Shown piece after piece: positions 35,664-43,916 of a DNA stretch of 64,000 nt. The position numbers and the translations under genes were made by a program. Every line of letters starts with the position of its first letter. Position 1 is the first letter of the stretch. This stretch comes from Demequina pelophila (GTDB lineage Bacteria > Actinomycetota > Actinomycetes > Actinomycetales > Demequinaceae), in the NCBI RefSeq assembly GCF_000971175.1, contig NZ_BBLY01000008.1, positions 1 to 64,000 on the forward strand, read 5' to 3'. The notes beneath the pieces were generated by a model. It worked only from the letters and a program-made list of their open reading frames with translations. It was not told where the DNA came from and made no database searches.

Positions 35664-36434
35664 CTAGAGCGACGCCGCAACGGGCGACGCGGTGGGGACG
35701 AGGTGGCGGCGGAGGGTCCGGTTCCAGCGGTTGGCCGGAAGCTCGGGACGCAGGGCCGCGAGGGAGGTGCAGTACTTGCTGATGCGGGTGGGGCGGTGAC
35801 CGGCGGCCCACAGGGCGCGGTCGATCGCGCCGGGGCGCTGGCCGCCCTTGGTCTCGATGACGAGGTCGTCGCCGTAGCTCACGGCGGCGCCGGCCGGGTC
35901 GATGCCCCTGACCGAGCGGTCGACCGTGAGCCGGCCGTCGCGCGTCAGCAGGGTCGAGCGGCGGTACCGGGTCTCGAGCGTGGGGACCAGGCGGTCCGCG
36001 TCGATCCCGAAGCCCGCGACGAACTCGCGCGCCTCGCCCTGGAGCCGGCCGTCGCGGCCGCAGGGGCTGTCGACGAAGTGGCGGCGCTTGACCGTCTCCC
36101 CGCGACGCCCGCGCAGCTTGACCTCGATCGCGGTGCCGCCCGTGTCCAGGTAGGTGCGGGCGCGGACCTTGTAGCGCGAGGGGCGGCGGTGGGCCGCGGC
36201 GCGGTAGGACTCGAGGTCGGCGGTGTCCAGATACATGGACCGGTACCCGAACTCCCGCTCGCCCTGGATGTCCAGGGCGAGCGGCGCATCGTCCAGGGAC
36301 TCGACGATGTGGGCCCACTCGGCCTCGGGGACCAGGTACTTGCGGTCCACGCGGGTGAGCAGTTCGGCGCGCTCCTGCAGCTCCTCGAGCGAGACGGCGT
36401 CGAGGCGGGCGACGGCGGACTCCCAGGCGGTCAT
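35664..36434 (-). CDS. VTC-domain protein
   Basis: Protein of 256 residues with the CYTH-like triphosphate-tunnel fold: LLTRVDRKYLVPEAEW (about 25-40), RSMYLDTADL (about 65), RYKVRARTYLDTGGTAIEVKLRGRRGETVKRR (about 85-117), LVIETKGG (about 195) and RISKYCTSL (about 222). In yeast Vtc4 this tunnel makes polyphosphate. Bacterial stand-alone forms are found with DUF4956 and CotH or beta-helix surface proteins; their reaction is not settled. Basic and acidic tunnel residues are retained, so it is likely active. The ATG overlaps the DUF4956 stop (ATGA). Confidence 0.88.
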   Translation of the reverse strand: MTAWESAVARLDAVSLEELQERAELLTRVDRKYLVPEAEWAHIVESLDDAPLALDIQGEREFGYRSMYLDTADLESYRAAAHRRPSRYKVRARTYLDTGGTAIEVKLRGRRGETVKRRHFVDSPCGRDGRLQGEAREFVAGFGIDADRLVPTLETRYRRSTLLTRDGRLTVDRSVRGIDPAGAAVSYGDDLVIETKGGQRPGAIDRALWAAGHRPTRISKYCTSLAALRPELPANRWNRTLRRHLVPTASPVAASL

Positions 36435-37093
36435 CGTGCGTCGCCGCCCTGGATCGGGGCCGACGCCTGGGCCGGGGCGAAGCCGGCGGCCTGCGTGGAG
36501 ACAGCACCCGCTGCCCCCTCGATGCGGTCATCGAGAGGGCGACGCGGGTCCGACAGGACGGTGTAGCGCACGTCGACGACGGTGGAGTCGTTGACCAGGT
36601 CCGTCTTGCGGACGTTCACCCGGTCGATGCGGGCGTGGAGGATCGCGGCGAGCTCGGCGCGCATCTGGTCCTCGTCCGTGTAGGCGTGCTCGAGCACGAT
36701 CTGCTGGTGGCGGGTGCGGTTGAACAGCCGGGGGTGGTCGCCCACCGCGATGACGCCCAGGAGGACGGCCATGAGGGTGAAGCTGATGATCGGCGTGATG
36801 GCGGGGAAGCCGCCCAGGAGGCCCAGCGCGATAGCCGTGAAGTAGTACGCGATCTCCGCGTGGTCCATCTCCGTCGAGCGCAGCCGGATGATCGACAGCA
36901 CCGCGAAGATTCCCAGTCCGAAGCCCAGCGAGATGTCCGCATTGGTCATCGCGTACGTCACGCCCATGACACCGACGTTGATCGACAGGAAGGCGACGAT
37001 CATGTCGCGCCGGCGGTGACGCGGGTAGTACAGCAGGAAGACCAGGGTCGCGATGGCGATGAGATCTGCGGCGATGAACGCTGCGATGGACAT
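36431..37093 (-). CDS. DUF4956 membrane protein
   Basis: Protein of 220 residues. Three to four helices in the N-terminal 115 residues include the family core NADISLGFGLGIFAVLSIIRLRSTEMDHAEIAYYFTAIALGLLGG, then a cytoplasmic ACT-like domain (about 125-195: QQIVLEHAYTDEDQMRAELAAILHARIDRVNV). DUF4956 genes nearly always neighbour VTC-domain genes, as here. First gene of the operon, divergent from the two-component system. Confidence 0.88.
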   Translation of the reverse strand: MSIAAFIAADLIAIATLVFLLYYPRHRRRDMIVAFLSINVGVMGVTYAMTNADISLGFGLGIFAVLSIIRLRSTEMDHAEIAYYFTAIALGLLGGFPAITPIISFTLMAVLLGVIAVGDHPRLFNRTRHQQIVLEHAYTDEDQMRAELAAILHARIDRVNVRKTDLVNDSTVVDVRYTVLSDPRRPLDDRIEGAAGAVSTQAAGFAPAQASAPIQGGDAR

Positions 37094-37103
37094 GGGGAAC
37101 CTC

Positions 37104-37175
37104 GTTCCGTCGGGGCTCGTGGAGCCGGGGTGGGGCTCGGGGAGCCGTTGATACCCTCAAGTCAACCGACGGAAC
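37104..37175. promoter_or_regulatory. 10-bp inverted repeat in the divergent control region
   Basis: GTTCCGTCGG (37104-37113) and CCGACGGAAC (37166-37175) are exact inverse copies 52 bp apart, between the surface operon (-) and the response-regulator gene (+). They could be paired operator half-sites for the OmpR-type regulator or another factor. No binding data can be inferred from sequence. Confidence 0.45.
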
Positions 37176-37281
37176 CTGGGAGAACGCTGTGACCCAGGCG
37201 GGACTCGGCGGAGAGTCGCGTCCAGGCCGATCGTGAGCGTCCTCCCAGCAAAGTGCCAGGGTCCGGTGCCACACTGATCGC

Positions 37282-37965
37282 ATGCCCGAACGCCGCATCC
37301 TTGTAGTCGATGACGAGGACAACCTCCGCACCATGCTCTGCGCCGCGCTGCGCTACGCCGGCTACGACGTCCACGAGGCCGTCGACGGCCACGACGGCCT
37401 GCGCGCCGTGCGCGAGGTCCGTCCCGACCTCATCGTGCTGGACGTGATGATGCCCAAGCTCGACGGCTTCGCCGTGTGCAAGCGCCTGCGCGACGCCGGC
37501 GACCGCACGCCCGTCATCTTCCTCACGGCGCGCGACAGCCCCAAGGACAAGGTCGAGGGCCTCACCCTGGGCGGCGACGACTACCTGGACAAGCCGTTCA
37601 ACCTGGACGAGCTGGTCGCGCGCGTCGAGGCGGTCTCCCGCCGCGTCGAGCACGCGCCCTCCGAGTCCGAGGTGTACCGCGTCGCCGACCTCGAGCTCGA
37701 CGACGTCGCGCACCGCGTCACCCGATCCGGCGAGGAGATCCAGCTCTCCCCCACCGAGTACAACCTGCTGCGCTACCTCATGCAGAACACCGGGCGCGTG
37801 CTCTCGCGCGGCCAGCTGCTCGAGGGCGTGTGGGGCTACTCGCGCGACGACGACCCGGGCGTCGTGGAGACGTACATCGGCTACGTGCGCCGCAAGATCG
37901 ACGCCGTCGAGCCCAAGCTCATCCACACGATCCGCGGGGTGGGCTACACGCTGAGGTCGTCGTGA
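37282..37965 (+). CDS. OmpR-family response regulator
   Basis: Protein of 227 residues. Receiver with acidic pair DDEDN (about 10), phospho-acceptor Asp in LIVLDVMMPKLDGF (about 53), Thr in IFLTARDS and Lys in LDKPFNLDELVARV (about 107). Winged helix about 130-225 (LSPTEYNLLRYLMQNTGRVLSR, VVETYIGYVRRKI, IRGVGYTLR). CACACT lies six bases before the ATG. The stop overlaps the kinase GTG (GTGA). Divergence from the lipoprotein/VTC/DUF4956 operon suggests it controls that operon. Confidence 0.93.
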   Translation: MPERRILVVDDEDNLRTMLCAALRYAGYDVHEAVDGHDGLRAVREVRPDLIVLDVMMPKLDGFAVCKRLRDAGDRTPVIFLTARDSPKDKVEGLTLGGDDYLDKPFNLDELVARVEAVSRRVEHAPSESEVYRVADLELDDVAHRVTRSGEEIQLSPTEYNLLRYLMQNTGRVLSRGQLLEGVWGYSRDDDPGVVETYIGYVRRKIDAVEPKLIHTIRGVGYTLRSS

Positions 37966-39356
37966 CCGCTCGGCAGGGCCTGTCGCTGCGCGCCCGCGTC
38001 CTCATCGGACTCGGCGCGATCGCGGCGATCGCCATCGCGGTGGCGGGCGTGGTCACCGCGACCACGCACACGTACCTCATGGACCAGCTCGACGAGCGGC
38101 TCGCGACCTACTCGGGCCCGGGCGACTCGAACCCCCGGCCCCGCCTGGTCGACCCGGACGACATGGCGGAGGAGTACTCCCGCCCGTCCGAGGCGTGGCA
38201 GGCCATCTATGCCACCGACGGCACCCAGTGGGTGCGCTTCGTGCCCAACACCACGGGCAGCAGCGTTGCCGGTCCGGAGCTGACCGTCGACGACTTCCCG
38301 GAGAGCGGGACCACCTACTTCACCGCCGCATCGTCCGACGGCGAGACCGAGTGGCGCGTCATGGTCCAGGCCGCCACGAACGGCGCGGTCGCGACCGCGC
38401 TGCCGCTCGACGGGGTGACCGCGACCACGCAGCGCCTCATCCTCATCGAGGGCCTGGGCATCCTGGGCATCCTCGCGGCGCTGGGCGCCGTGGGCTGGTG
38501 GGTCATCCGGCTGGGCGTCTCGCCCATGCGCCGCATGGTGCACGCGTCCGCCAAGATCGCCGAGGGCGACCTGGACGTGCGCCTCGAGGGCGCCGGTCGC
38601 GGCTCCGAGTCCGCCGAGCTCGCCCACTCGCTCAACACCATGATCGGGACGCTCACCGCCTCCATCGAGGAGCGCGAGCGGTCCGAGAAGCAGCTGCGCG
38701 AGTTCGTGGCCGATGCGTCGCACGAGCTCCGCACGCCCCTCACCACCGTGCTGGGCTACGCCGAGCTCTACCGCCGCGGCGCCATCCGCAGGGACGAGGA
38801 CGTGGCCGACGCCTGGTCGCGCACCGAGGCCGAGGCCAGCCGCATGCGGCGCCTGGTCGAGGACATGCTCATGCTCGCGCGCTTCGACGCGGAGCCGTCC
38901 CTGAACTCCGCGCCCATCGAGCTGTCCGCACTGTGCCGCGAGGTGGTCGCGGACGCGACGGCGGCCCGCCCCGGGACCGAGTTCGCGCTCGAGGCGCCTG
39001 CGCCGGTGACCGCGCTCGCGGACCCGGACCGGCTGCGCCAGGCCGTCATCAACGTGGTCACCAACGCCGCGGTGCACGGCGGGCCGCACGTCACGGTCCA
39101 CGTGTCGCAGGACGACTCCCGCGCCCACGTGCGCGTGGTCGACGACGGCCCCGGCATGCCCGCGGAGATCGCGGCGCGCGCCACGGACCGGTTCGTGCGC
39201 GGCGACACCTCGCGGGCGCGGTCCACCGGCGGCGCGGGGCTCGGCCTCGCGATCACCTCCGCGATCGTCTCGGCCCACGCGGGCGACCTCACCGTGGCCT
39301 CGATCGAGGGCGAGGGCACCACCGTGTCCATCTCGCTGCCCCTCGCGCCGGCCTGA
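37962..39356 (+). CDS. sensor histidine kinase
   Basis: Protein of 464 residues. Two membrane helices (about 10-32 and 155-178) enclose an extracytoplasmic sensor of about 120 residues; a HAMP domain follows. HisKA is VADASHELRTPLTTVLGYAEL (phospho-His about 253). The catalytic domain has VINVVTNAAVHGG (N box), VVDDGPGMP (G1) and GGAGLGLAI (G2). Full-length and intact. GTG start coupled to the regulator gene. The GCATCGTCC copy at 38328 is read Ala-Ser-Ser in the sensor region. Confidence 0.94.
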   Translation: MTARQGLSLRARVLIGLGAIAAIAIAVAGVVTATTHTYLMDQLDERLATYSGPGDSNPRPRLVDPDDMAEEYSRPSEAWQAIYATDGTQWVRFVPNTTGSSVAGPELTVDDFPESGTTYFTAASSDGETEWRVMVQAATNGAVATALPLDGVTATTQRLILIEGLGILGILAALGAVGWWVIRLGVSPMRRMVHASAKIAEGDLDVRLEGAGRGSESAELAHSLNTMIGTLTASIEERERSEKQLREFVADASHELRTPLTTVLGYAELYRRGAIRRDEDVADAWSRTEAEASRMRRLVEDMLMLARFDAEPSLNSAPIELSALCREVVADATAARPGTEFALEAPAPVTALADPDRLRQAVINVVTNAAVHGGPHVTVHVSQDDSRAHVRVVDDGPGMPAEIAARATDRFVRGDTSRARSTGGAGLGLAITSAIVSAHAGDLTVASIEGEGTTVSISLPLAPA

Positions 39357-39395
39357 GTTCGCTCGTCTGAATTCGCTCGTCTGAGTTCGCTCGTC
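39354..39395. repeat. 14-bp tandem repeat, three copies, starting at a stop codon
   Basis: TGAGTTCGCTCGTC, TGAATTCGCTCGTC, TGAGTTCGCTCGTC. The first TGA is the histidine kinase stop codon, so the gene end with its stop has been tandemly amplified. Confidence 0.9.
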
Positions 39396-39420
39396 CAGGT
39401 GCGGACCGCGTGCCGCGCCG

Positions 39421-39954
39421 CTACCCCTCGGCGTGCGCGTAGAGGCGCTGCAGCTCCTCGAAGTGGGCGTCCGTGCCGGTCTGTGGCACGTCCTCGCCGG
39501 CCAGGTGCCGCGCGAGACGGTCGAGGTGCCAGTGCCAGCCCGCGGCGAAGTCGGGATCGTGCGGATCCGGGGCGAGGTGGTCGAAGGTGAGCGCGGTGCG
39601 CGGGCCGGCGCCGCCGGCGCCGCCCTCTCCGGGCGCCTCGGAGAGAGCGAACCTCACCCGCCAGAGCATGGGCCCCTCGCCCCACTCGTACTCGAGGAAC
39701 AGCGGCTCGTCCCAGGCGAGCACCGTGCCCGCGCCCTGGCCGTGCTCGCCGTAGTCGAAGCTCACGGCGCCGCCGGCGCGGGGCTCGAACTCCCCCGGGA
39801 AGGCCCACACGCCCAGGCGGTCGCGCTCGACCAGCGCCGGCCACACCTCGTGCGGAGCACCGGGAAGGATGCGCCGGAAGCGCAGCACCTCGGTGCCGTC
39901 GGCGGCGACCAGGGCGCCCTGGTCGGAGGGGTCGAGGGAGACGTCGTTGTCCAT
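39421..39954 (-). CDS. SRPBCC/AHSA1-family protein
   Basis: Protein of 177 residues, START-like lipid-binding fold. Hallmarks: LRFRRILPGAPHEVWPALVERDRLGVWAF (about 24-52), GEFEPRAGGAVSFDYGEHGQG, and the C-terminal helix AAGWHWHLDRLARHLAG (about 140-156). Such proteins bind hydrophobic ligands or act on chaperones; the ligand is unknown. ATG 39954 chosen because GACGCT (39961-39966) lies six bases before it; the longer frame has no support. Confidence 0.82.
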   Translation of the reverse strand: MDNDVSLDPSDQGALVAADGTEVLRFRRILPGAPHEVWPALVERDRLGVWAFPGEFEPRAGGAVSFDYGEHGQGAGTVLAWDEPLFLEYEWGEGPMLWRVRFALSEAPGEGGAGGAGPRTALTFDHLAPDPHDPDFAAGWHWHLDRLARHLAGEDVPQTGTDAHFEELQRLYAHAEG

Positions 39955-40122
39955 GGGCCCAGCGTCGCGGGCCCGGGGCCGATGCGCAAGGACCGGCGTC
40001 ACGATTCGCTCCCTGAGACGCGGCGAGGGTTCGAAAACGACACCATCCGCTCTGCGCGACGGGAGGCGGCCGGGCGGGGACGCGGGCGGCACCCGCCGCC
40101 CCAGCCGGGCACCCGCCCGCGC

Positions 40123-41106
40123 CTACACCGCAGCGAGCTGCTTCTCGAGCCGCGCGTACGAGGCCTCCATGCCGTCGGTCATGCCGGTGGCGAGGTGGGC
40201 GTCGCGCGCCTCGGGGCTGGCGTAGGTGCACACGATGGCAAGGAGCGTGCCGCCGTCCGCCTCGACCAGGGTCTGGTCGTTGCGCGTGGGCGGGTACGGC
40301 ATGTCCTCCATCGTCTCGTCGGCCACCCAGCGGTGCGGCGCGTCGACGAAGACCGTCGTGGAGACGAGCGCGAACGGCGCGCCCTCGACGCCCTCGCGCG
40401 GCGCCCACGCGAGTCGCGTCACGCCGCCCGGATCGAGGCTGATGTCCGCGGCGGTCATGTCCCAGCCATCCGGGCCCAGCAGCCAGCGTCGCACCAGCTC
40501 CGGGGCTGTGAGCGCCTCCCAGACGCGCTCGACGGGCGCGTCGATGAAGCGGGAGAATCGGGCGCAGACGCCGTCGTCGAACAACTCGGTGATGACGCCC
40601 TTGCCCTGGGCGAACTCGCGCAGCCCCTGAAGGACCGCGTCGATGCGGGTCATCGCGAGGCGGGTGCCCTCCTCCATGCCCATCGCGGTCAGCTGCTCGA
40701 GCGCCTCGAGCGAGGTGTGGTGGGTGACGCTCACCAGGCGGGTGCCGTCCTCGGTGGGCGAGAAGCCGAAGACCACGCGCATGGCGGGCATGTCCGGGTC
40801 GGGCTCGCCGGCGTCGTTCGCGAAGCCGTCGAGCACGGTGAAGCTGCGCGGCGCGTCGAGCTCGAGCACCTCCCAGTAGCCGTTCATCCGCTCCCCTTCA
40901 GGGCCGGTCATGGAGTAGTGGGAGCGGCCGCCCACGGTCATGTCGTGGCGGTGGAAGCGGGCGGGCCAGCCGGGCGGGCCCCAGAACTGCTCGATCTGGC
41001 GGGGGTCCAGGTAGGCCTGCCACACGCGCTCGGGCGGGGCGGCGAGGTCGGCGATGACGGTGGTGGTGAGCGCCTCCGCGTCGGTGGCGATGGAGGTGAG
41101 AGGCAT
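40123..41106 (-). CDS. tandem SRPBCC/AHSA1 protein
   Basis: Protein of 327 residues with two START-like domains in a row: about 15-160 (VIADLAAPPERVWQAYLDPRQIEQFWGPPGW, GYWEVLELDAPRSFTVLDGF) and about 175-325 (RFIDAPVERVWEALTAPELVRRWLLGPDGW, HLATGMTDGMEASYARLE). The duplication is old, since the halves are well diverged. A gaaaggtcc site precedes the ATG. The ArsR gene lies 44 bases upstream in the same direction, the standard arrangement in which ArsR represses an AHSA1 partner. Confidence 0.88.
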   Translation of the reverse strand: MPLTSIATDAEALTTTVIADLAAPPERVWQAYLDPRQIEQFWGPPGWPARFHRHDMTVGGRSHYSMTGPEGERMNGYWEVLELDAPRSFTVLDGFANDAGEPDPDMPAMRVVFGFSPTEDGTRLVSVTHHTSLEALEQLTAMGMEEGTRLAMTRIDAVLQGLREFAQGKGVITELFDDGVCARFSRFIDAPVERVWEALTAPELVRRWLLGPDGWDMTAADISLDPGGVTRLAWAPREGVEGAPFALVSTTVFVDAPHRWVADETMEDMPYPPTRNDQTLVEADGGTLLAIVCTYASPEARDAHLATGMTDGMEASYARLEKQLAAV

Positions 41107-41150
41107 GGCGGGGACCTTTCGGGGACGGGCGCGGTGCGCGGCGCCCGGAA

Positions 41151-41504
41151 TCAGGCGTCCGGCTGCGCCAGGACGGCGTCGAGCCGGTCGATGCGCGAGC
41201 GCCACAGTTGCTCGTAGCGCTCGAGGAGGCCGTGGGCGCGACGGATCCGGTCCGGGTCGCCGTGCACGATGCGCTGGCGGCCCTTGACCTCCTTGATCAC
41301 CAGGCCGGCGTCCTCGAGGACGGCGACGTGCTTGCTCACGGCGGCGAAGGACATGGCGTACTCACGGGCGAGGTCGCTCACGGAGGACGCCTCGACGAGG
41401 GTGCGGGCGACGATGTCGCGACGCGTCGAATCGGCCAGGGCGCGGAAGATGCGGTCCACCTGGTCGTCGCTGAGGTCGGTATCTACAACCACATGGTTGA
41501 ACAT
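41151..41504 (-). CDS. ArsR-family transcription regulator
   Basis: Protein of 117 residues, winged helix: DQVDRIFRALADSTRRDIVARTL, then recognition helix YAMSFAAVSKHVAVLEDAGLV (about 50-70), KEVKGRQRIVHGDP wing. No metal-binding cysteines, so it belongs to the non-metal AHSA1-linked branch. An inverted repeat overlapping codons 2-7 suggests autorepression. Confidence 0.9.
   Translation of the reverse strand: MFNHVVVDTDLSDDQVDRIFRALADSTRRDIVARTLVEASSVSDLAREYAMSFAAVSKHVAVLEDAGLVIKEVKGRQRIVHGDPDRIRRAHGLLERYEQLWRSRIDRLDAVLAQPDA
41486..41499. promoter_or_regulatory. candidate ArsR operator inside the arsR start region
   Basis: CAACCA-CA-TGGTTG, a 6-2-6 inverted repeat lying at codons 2-7 of the ArsR gene. 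AHSA1-linked ArsR repressors often bind palindromes of this CAACCA-TGGTTG type next to their own start. Assigned by resemblance only. Confidence 0.5.
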
Positions 41505-41716
41505 ACGCCCGGCGAGGGTGCCGCGCAAGACCCCGCGCCACCCCCGCGCGACCCCCGCGCCGCCCCCGCCGTCACCTCTCCACACACGCCGGCCCGATTC
41601 CGCCGCGAATTCGCTTATATCCTGGCGACACGCCGTCGACACGCCGGGGCCCGTGTGGACCAGCGCAGAAAACGTGTGGAGCAGTGACCGCACGGCGGCG
41701 GCGGCAACAGAGACAC

Positions 41717-41735
41717 GGGGGTTTCCCCTACCCCC
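41717..41735 (+). promoter_or_regulatory. GGGGGT-N7-ACCCCC inverted repeat before the NarL-type kinase gene
   Basis: Arms 41717-41722 and 41730-41735, 54 bases before the kinase ATG. A candidate autoregulatory site for the NarL-type regulator encoded downstream. The rest of the 284-base spacer has a GCGAATTCGC palindrome next to TATAT (41605-41620), the most AT-rich stretch here and a probable promoter. Confidence 0.4.
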
Positions 41736-41788
41736 GGACGGACGCCCGCCCCGCCGCCCCAGGCGTCGCCCGCCGGTGGAATGGAGAC

Positions 41789-43054
41789 ATGAACACAGCA
41801 CCCGCCGCCGAGCGCCCCTGGATCGTCCGCCTCCTGGCACAGACGGCCCGCGACCTCGGCTACCTCATCCCCTTGCTGCCCATCGCGGTGGCCACCTTCG
41901 CCGCCTCCACCACGGCGGTCGCGACGAGCATCAGCCTTGTCATCGTCTGGGTCGGCGTCCCGCTGGGCATCGCGACCCTGTGGATGGCGCGCGGCTTCGC
42001 CGTCCTCGAGCGCGTCCGCCTGGGCTGGCTGGGCAAGGGCGCGATCATCGGCGACTACAAGCCCCTCGACCCGAACGCTTCTACCTGGGCGAAGGCCTTT
42101 CACGCCTTCACGGACCTCCAGATGTGGAAGGACCTGCTCCACAGCCTCGTCACCTTCCCGGTCGCCGTCGCGTCGTGGACCATCACCGCCGTGTGGCTGG
42201 GGATCGCCGGAACCGGCCTCACCGGCTGGGCGTGGGACGGCTGGATCGACACCGGCTCGGGCACGGACAACGCCTTCCTGAACTGGCTCGAATCGCTCGG
42301 GGGCCAGCTCACGCTGGGCACGCTCGCGCTGCTCACCCTCCCCTGGATCGTGCGCGGGCTGGCGATCATGCACCGCGCGATCGGCCGCGGCCTGCTGGGC
42401 ACGGACGAGGAGAGCCGCCTGCGGGACCGGGTGAGCCGCCTCGAGACGCAGCGCGGCGCCGCCGCCACCGCGGAGGCCGATGCACTGCGCCGCATCGAGC
42501 GCGACCTCCACGACGGCCCGCAGCAGCAGCTCATCCGCCTGCAGATGGACGCCCAGCTCGCCGAGCGCAAGGTCGAGGAGGACCCGGAGGCGGCCCGCGA
42601 GGCCCTGCGCGGCATCCGCGCGCAGTCGGCGGAGATCCTCGCCGAGCTCCGCGCCCTCACCCGCGGCTTCGCCCCGCCCCTGCTCGCCGAGCGCGGCCTC
42701 GCCGCGGCCATCGAGTCGCTCGCGGACCGCAGCACCGTCCCCGTGAGCGTCGAGGTCGAGGCGCCCGCCGGCCTGGGCGCCGCCGCGGAGACCGCCGCGT
42801 ACTTCGTCGTCTCGGAGGGCCTCGCCAACGTCGCGAAGCACGCCGGCGCGAGCGCCGCCGCGGTGCGGGTCCTCGCCGAGGGCCAGGAGCTGATCGCGAG
42901 CGTCGCCGACGACGGCCGCGGCGGCGCGAGCATCGCCAAGGGCCACGGCCTGGCCGGCCTCGCCGAGCGCGTCGAGGGCGCCGGCGGCACCCTCACGGTG
43001 GACGATGCACCGGCCGGCGGCACCGTCCTCGTCGCCCGGCTTCCGCTCGCCTGA
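41789..43054 (+). CDS. NarL-type sensor histidine kinase (HisKA_3)
   Basis: Protein of 421 residues. N-terminal 4-helix membrane domain (about 25-200), reminiscent of the sensor-domain kinases with paired helices. HisKA_3 dimerisation segment RRIERDLHDGPQQQLIRLQMDAQLAERK (phospho-His about 240) and HATPase with YFVVSEGLANVAKHAGAS, VADDGRGGA and GHGLAGLAERVEGAGG. ATG after atggag. Pairs with the regulator at 43193, but a strong hairpin separates them. Confidence 0.92.
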   Translation: MNTAPAAERPWIVRLLAQTARDLGYLIPLLPIAVATFAASTTAVATSISLVIVWVGVPLGIATLWMARGFAVLERVRLGWLGKGAIIGDYKPLDPNASTWAKAFHAFTDLQMWKDLLHSLVTFPVAVASWTITAVWLGIAGTGLTGWAWDGWIDTGSGTDNAFLNWLESLGGQLTLGTLALLTLPWIVRGLAIMHRAIGRGLLGTDEESRLRDRVSRLETQRGAAATAEADALRRIERDLHDGPQQQLIRLQMDAQLAERKVEEDPEAAREALRGIRAQSAEILAELRALTRGFAPPLLAERGLAAAIESLADRSTVPVSVEVEAPAGLGAAAETAAYFVVSEGLANVAKHAGASAAAVRVLAEGQELIASVADDGRGGASIAKGHGLAGLAERVEGAGGTLTVDDAPAGGTVLVARLPLA

Positions 43055-43070
43055 GCGACGCCCCCTGCCC

Positions 43071-43114
43071 GCGGCGGGGCCGTCGAGACCCGATGGTCTC
43101 GACGGCCCCGCCGC
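43071..43114. terminator. 20-bp perfect hairpin between kinase and regulator genes
   Basis: GCGGCGGGGCCGTCGAGACC (43071-43090), loop CGAT, exact complement (43095-43114). No T tract follows. It would stop or attenuate read-through from the kinase gene into its own regulator gene, or stabilise the upstream mRNA end. Confidence 0.7.
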
Positions 43115-43192
43115 GGCGCGTTCGGCTCCGGCACCCCGGGATAGGCTCGCCCCGTCCCCCGTGAACGAATCCCTGGGCCCGAAGGAGAACCG

Positions 43193-43837
43193 ATGCGCAT
43201 CGTCCTGGCCGACGACTCGGCGCTGCTGCGCGAGGGGCTGGTCCGCCTGGTCACGGACATGGGCCACGAGGTGGTCGCCGCCGTGGGCAGCGCGACGGAG
43301 CTGCTCCACTGGGTGCGCACCCAGGACCGGCCGGACCTGGTGATCTCCGACATCCGCATGCCCCCGCGCCATCAGGACGACGGACTTCAGGCCTGCCTCG
43401 AGCTGCGCGGCGAGATCCCCGGTCTGCCGTGCCTGCTGCTCAGCCAGCACACCGAGGCCGCCTACGCGCAGGAGCTCCTCGCCGACGGCGCGGGCGGCGT
43501 GGGCTACCTGCTCAAGGACCGGGTCACGGACCTGACCGCCTTCGAGCGGGCCATCGAGTCGGTGGCCGCGGGCGGCACCATGCTCGACCCGGAGCTGGCC
43601 GCGGCGCTCGTGTCGCGCCGGCGCGACCCGCTCGAGGACCTCACCCCGCGCGAGCGGGAGGTGCTCACGCTCATGGCGGAGGGCCGCTCGAACGCGGGCA
43701 TCCAGGAGGCCCTGGTACTGTCCGCGGGCGCCGTCGAGAAGCACGTGACCGCGATCTTCGCGAAGCTGCGGCTGCTGCAGGCGCCCGACGACCACCGCCG
43801 CGTCCTCGCGGTGCTCGCCTACCTCGGCGTTCGCTAG
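43193..43837 (+). CDS. NarL/FixJ-family response regulator
   Basis: Protein of 214 residues. Receiver: ADDSALLREGL, phospho-Asp in VISDIRMPPRHQDDG (about 53), Lys in YLLKDRV (about 107). LuxR-type HTH near the C-terminus: LTPREREVLTLMAEGRSNAGIQEALVLSAGAVEKHVTAIFAKLRL (about 147-190). Strong aaggagaacc site. Partner of the kinase at 41789. Confidence 0.93.
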   Translation: MRIVLADDSALLREGLVRLVTDMGHEVVAAVGSATELLHWVRTQDRPDLVISDIRMPPRHQDDGLQACLELRGEIPGLPCLLLSQHTEAAYAQELLADGAGGVGYLLKDRVTDLTAFERAIESVAAGGTMLDPELAAALVSRRRDPLEDLTPREREVLTLMAEGRSNAGIQEALVLSAGAVEKHVTAIFAKLRLLQAPDDHRRVLAVLAYLGVR

Positions 43838-43916
43838 CCGTCAGGCGTCGCAGCGGTCGAGGCATCCGCGGACGCAGTTCCGGGTCGCGGGCGCGCGGCC
43901 CGCGACCCGGAGCGCG

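Noticed and set aside
41605..41620. GCGAATTCGC palindrome with TATAT as a mapped promoter
   Set aside because: The AT-rich patch is suggestive, but no matching -35 or spacing to either flanking gene is convincing, so only mentioned, not called separately.
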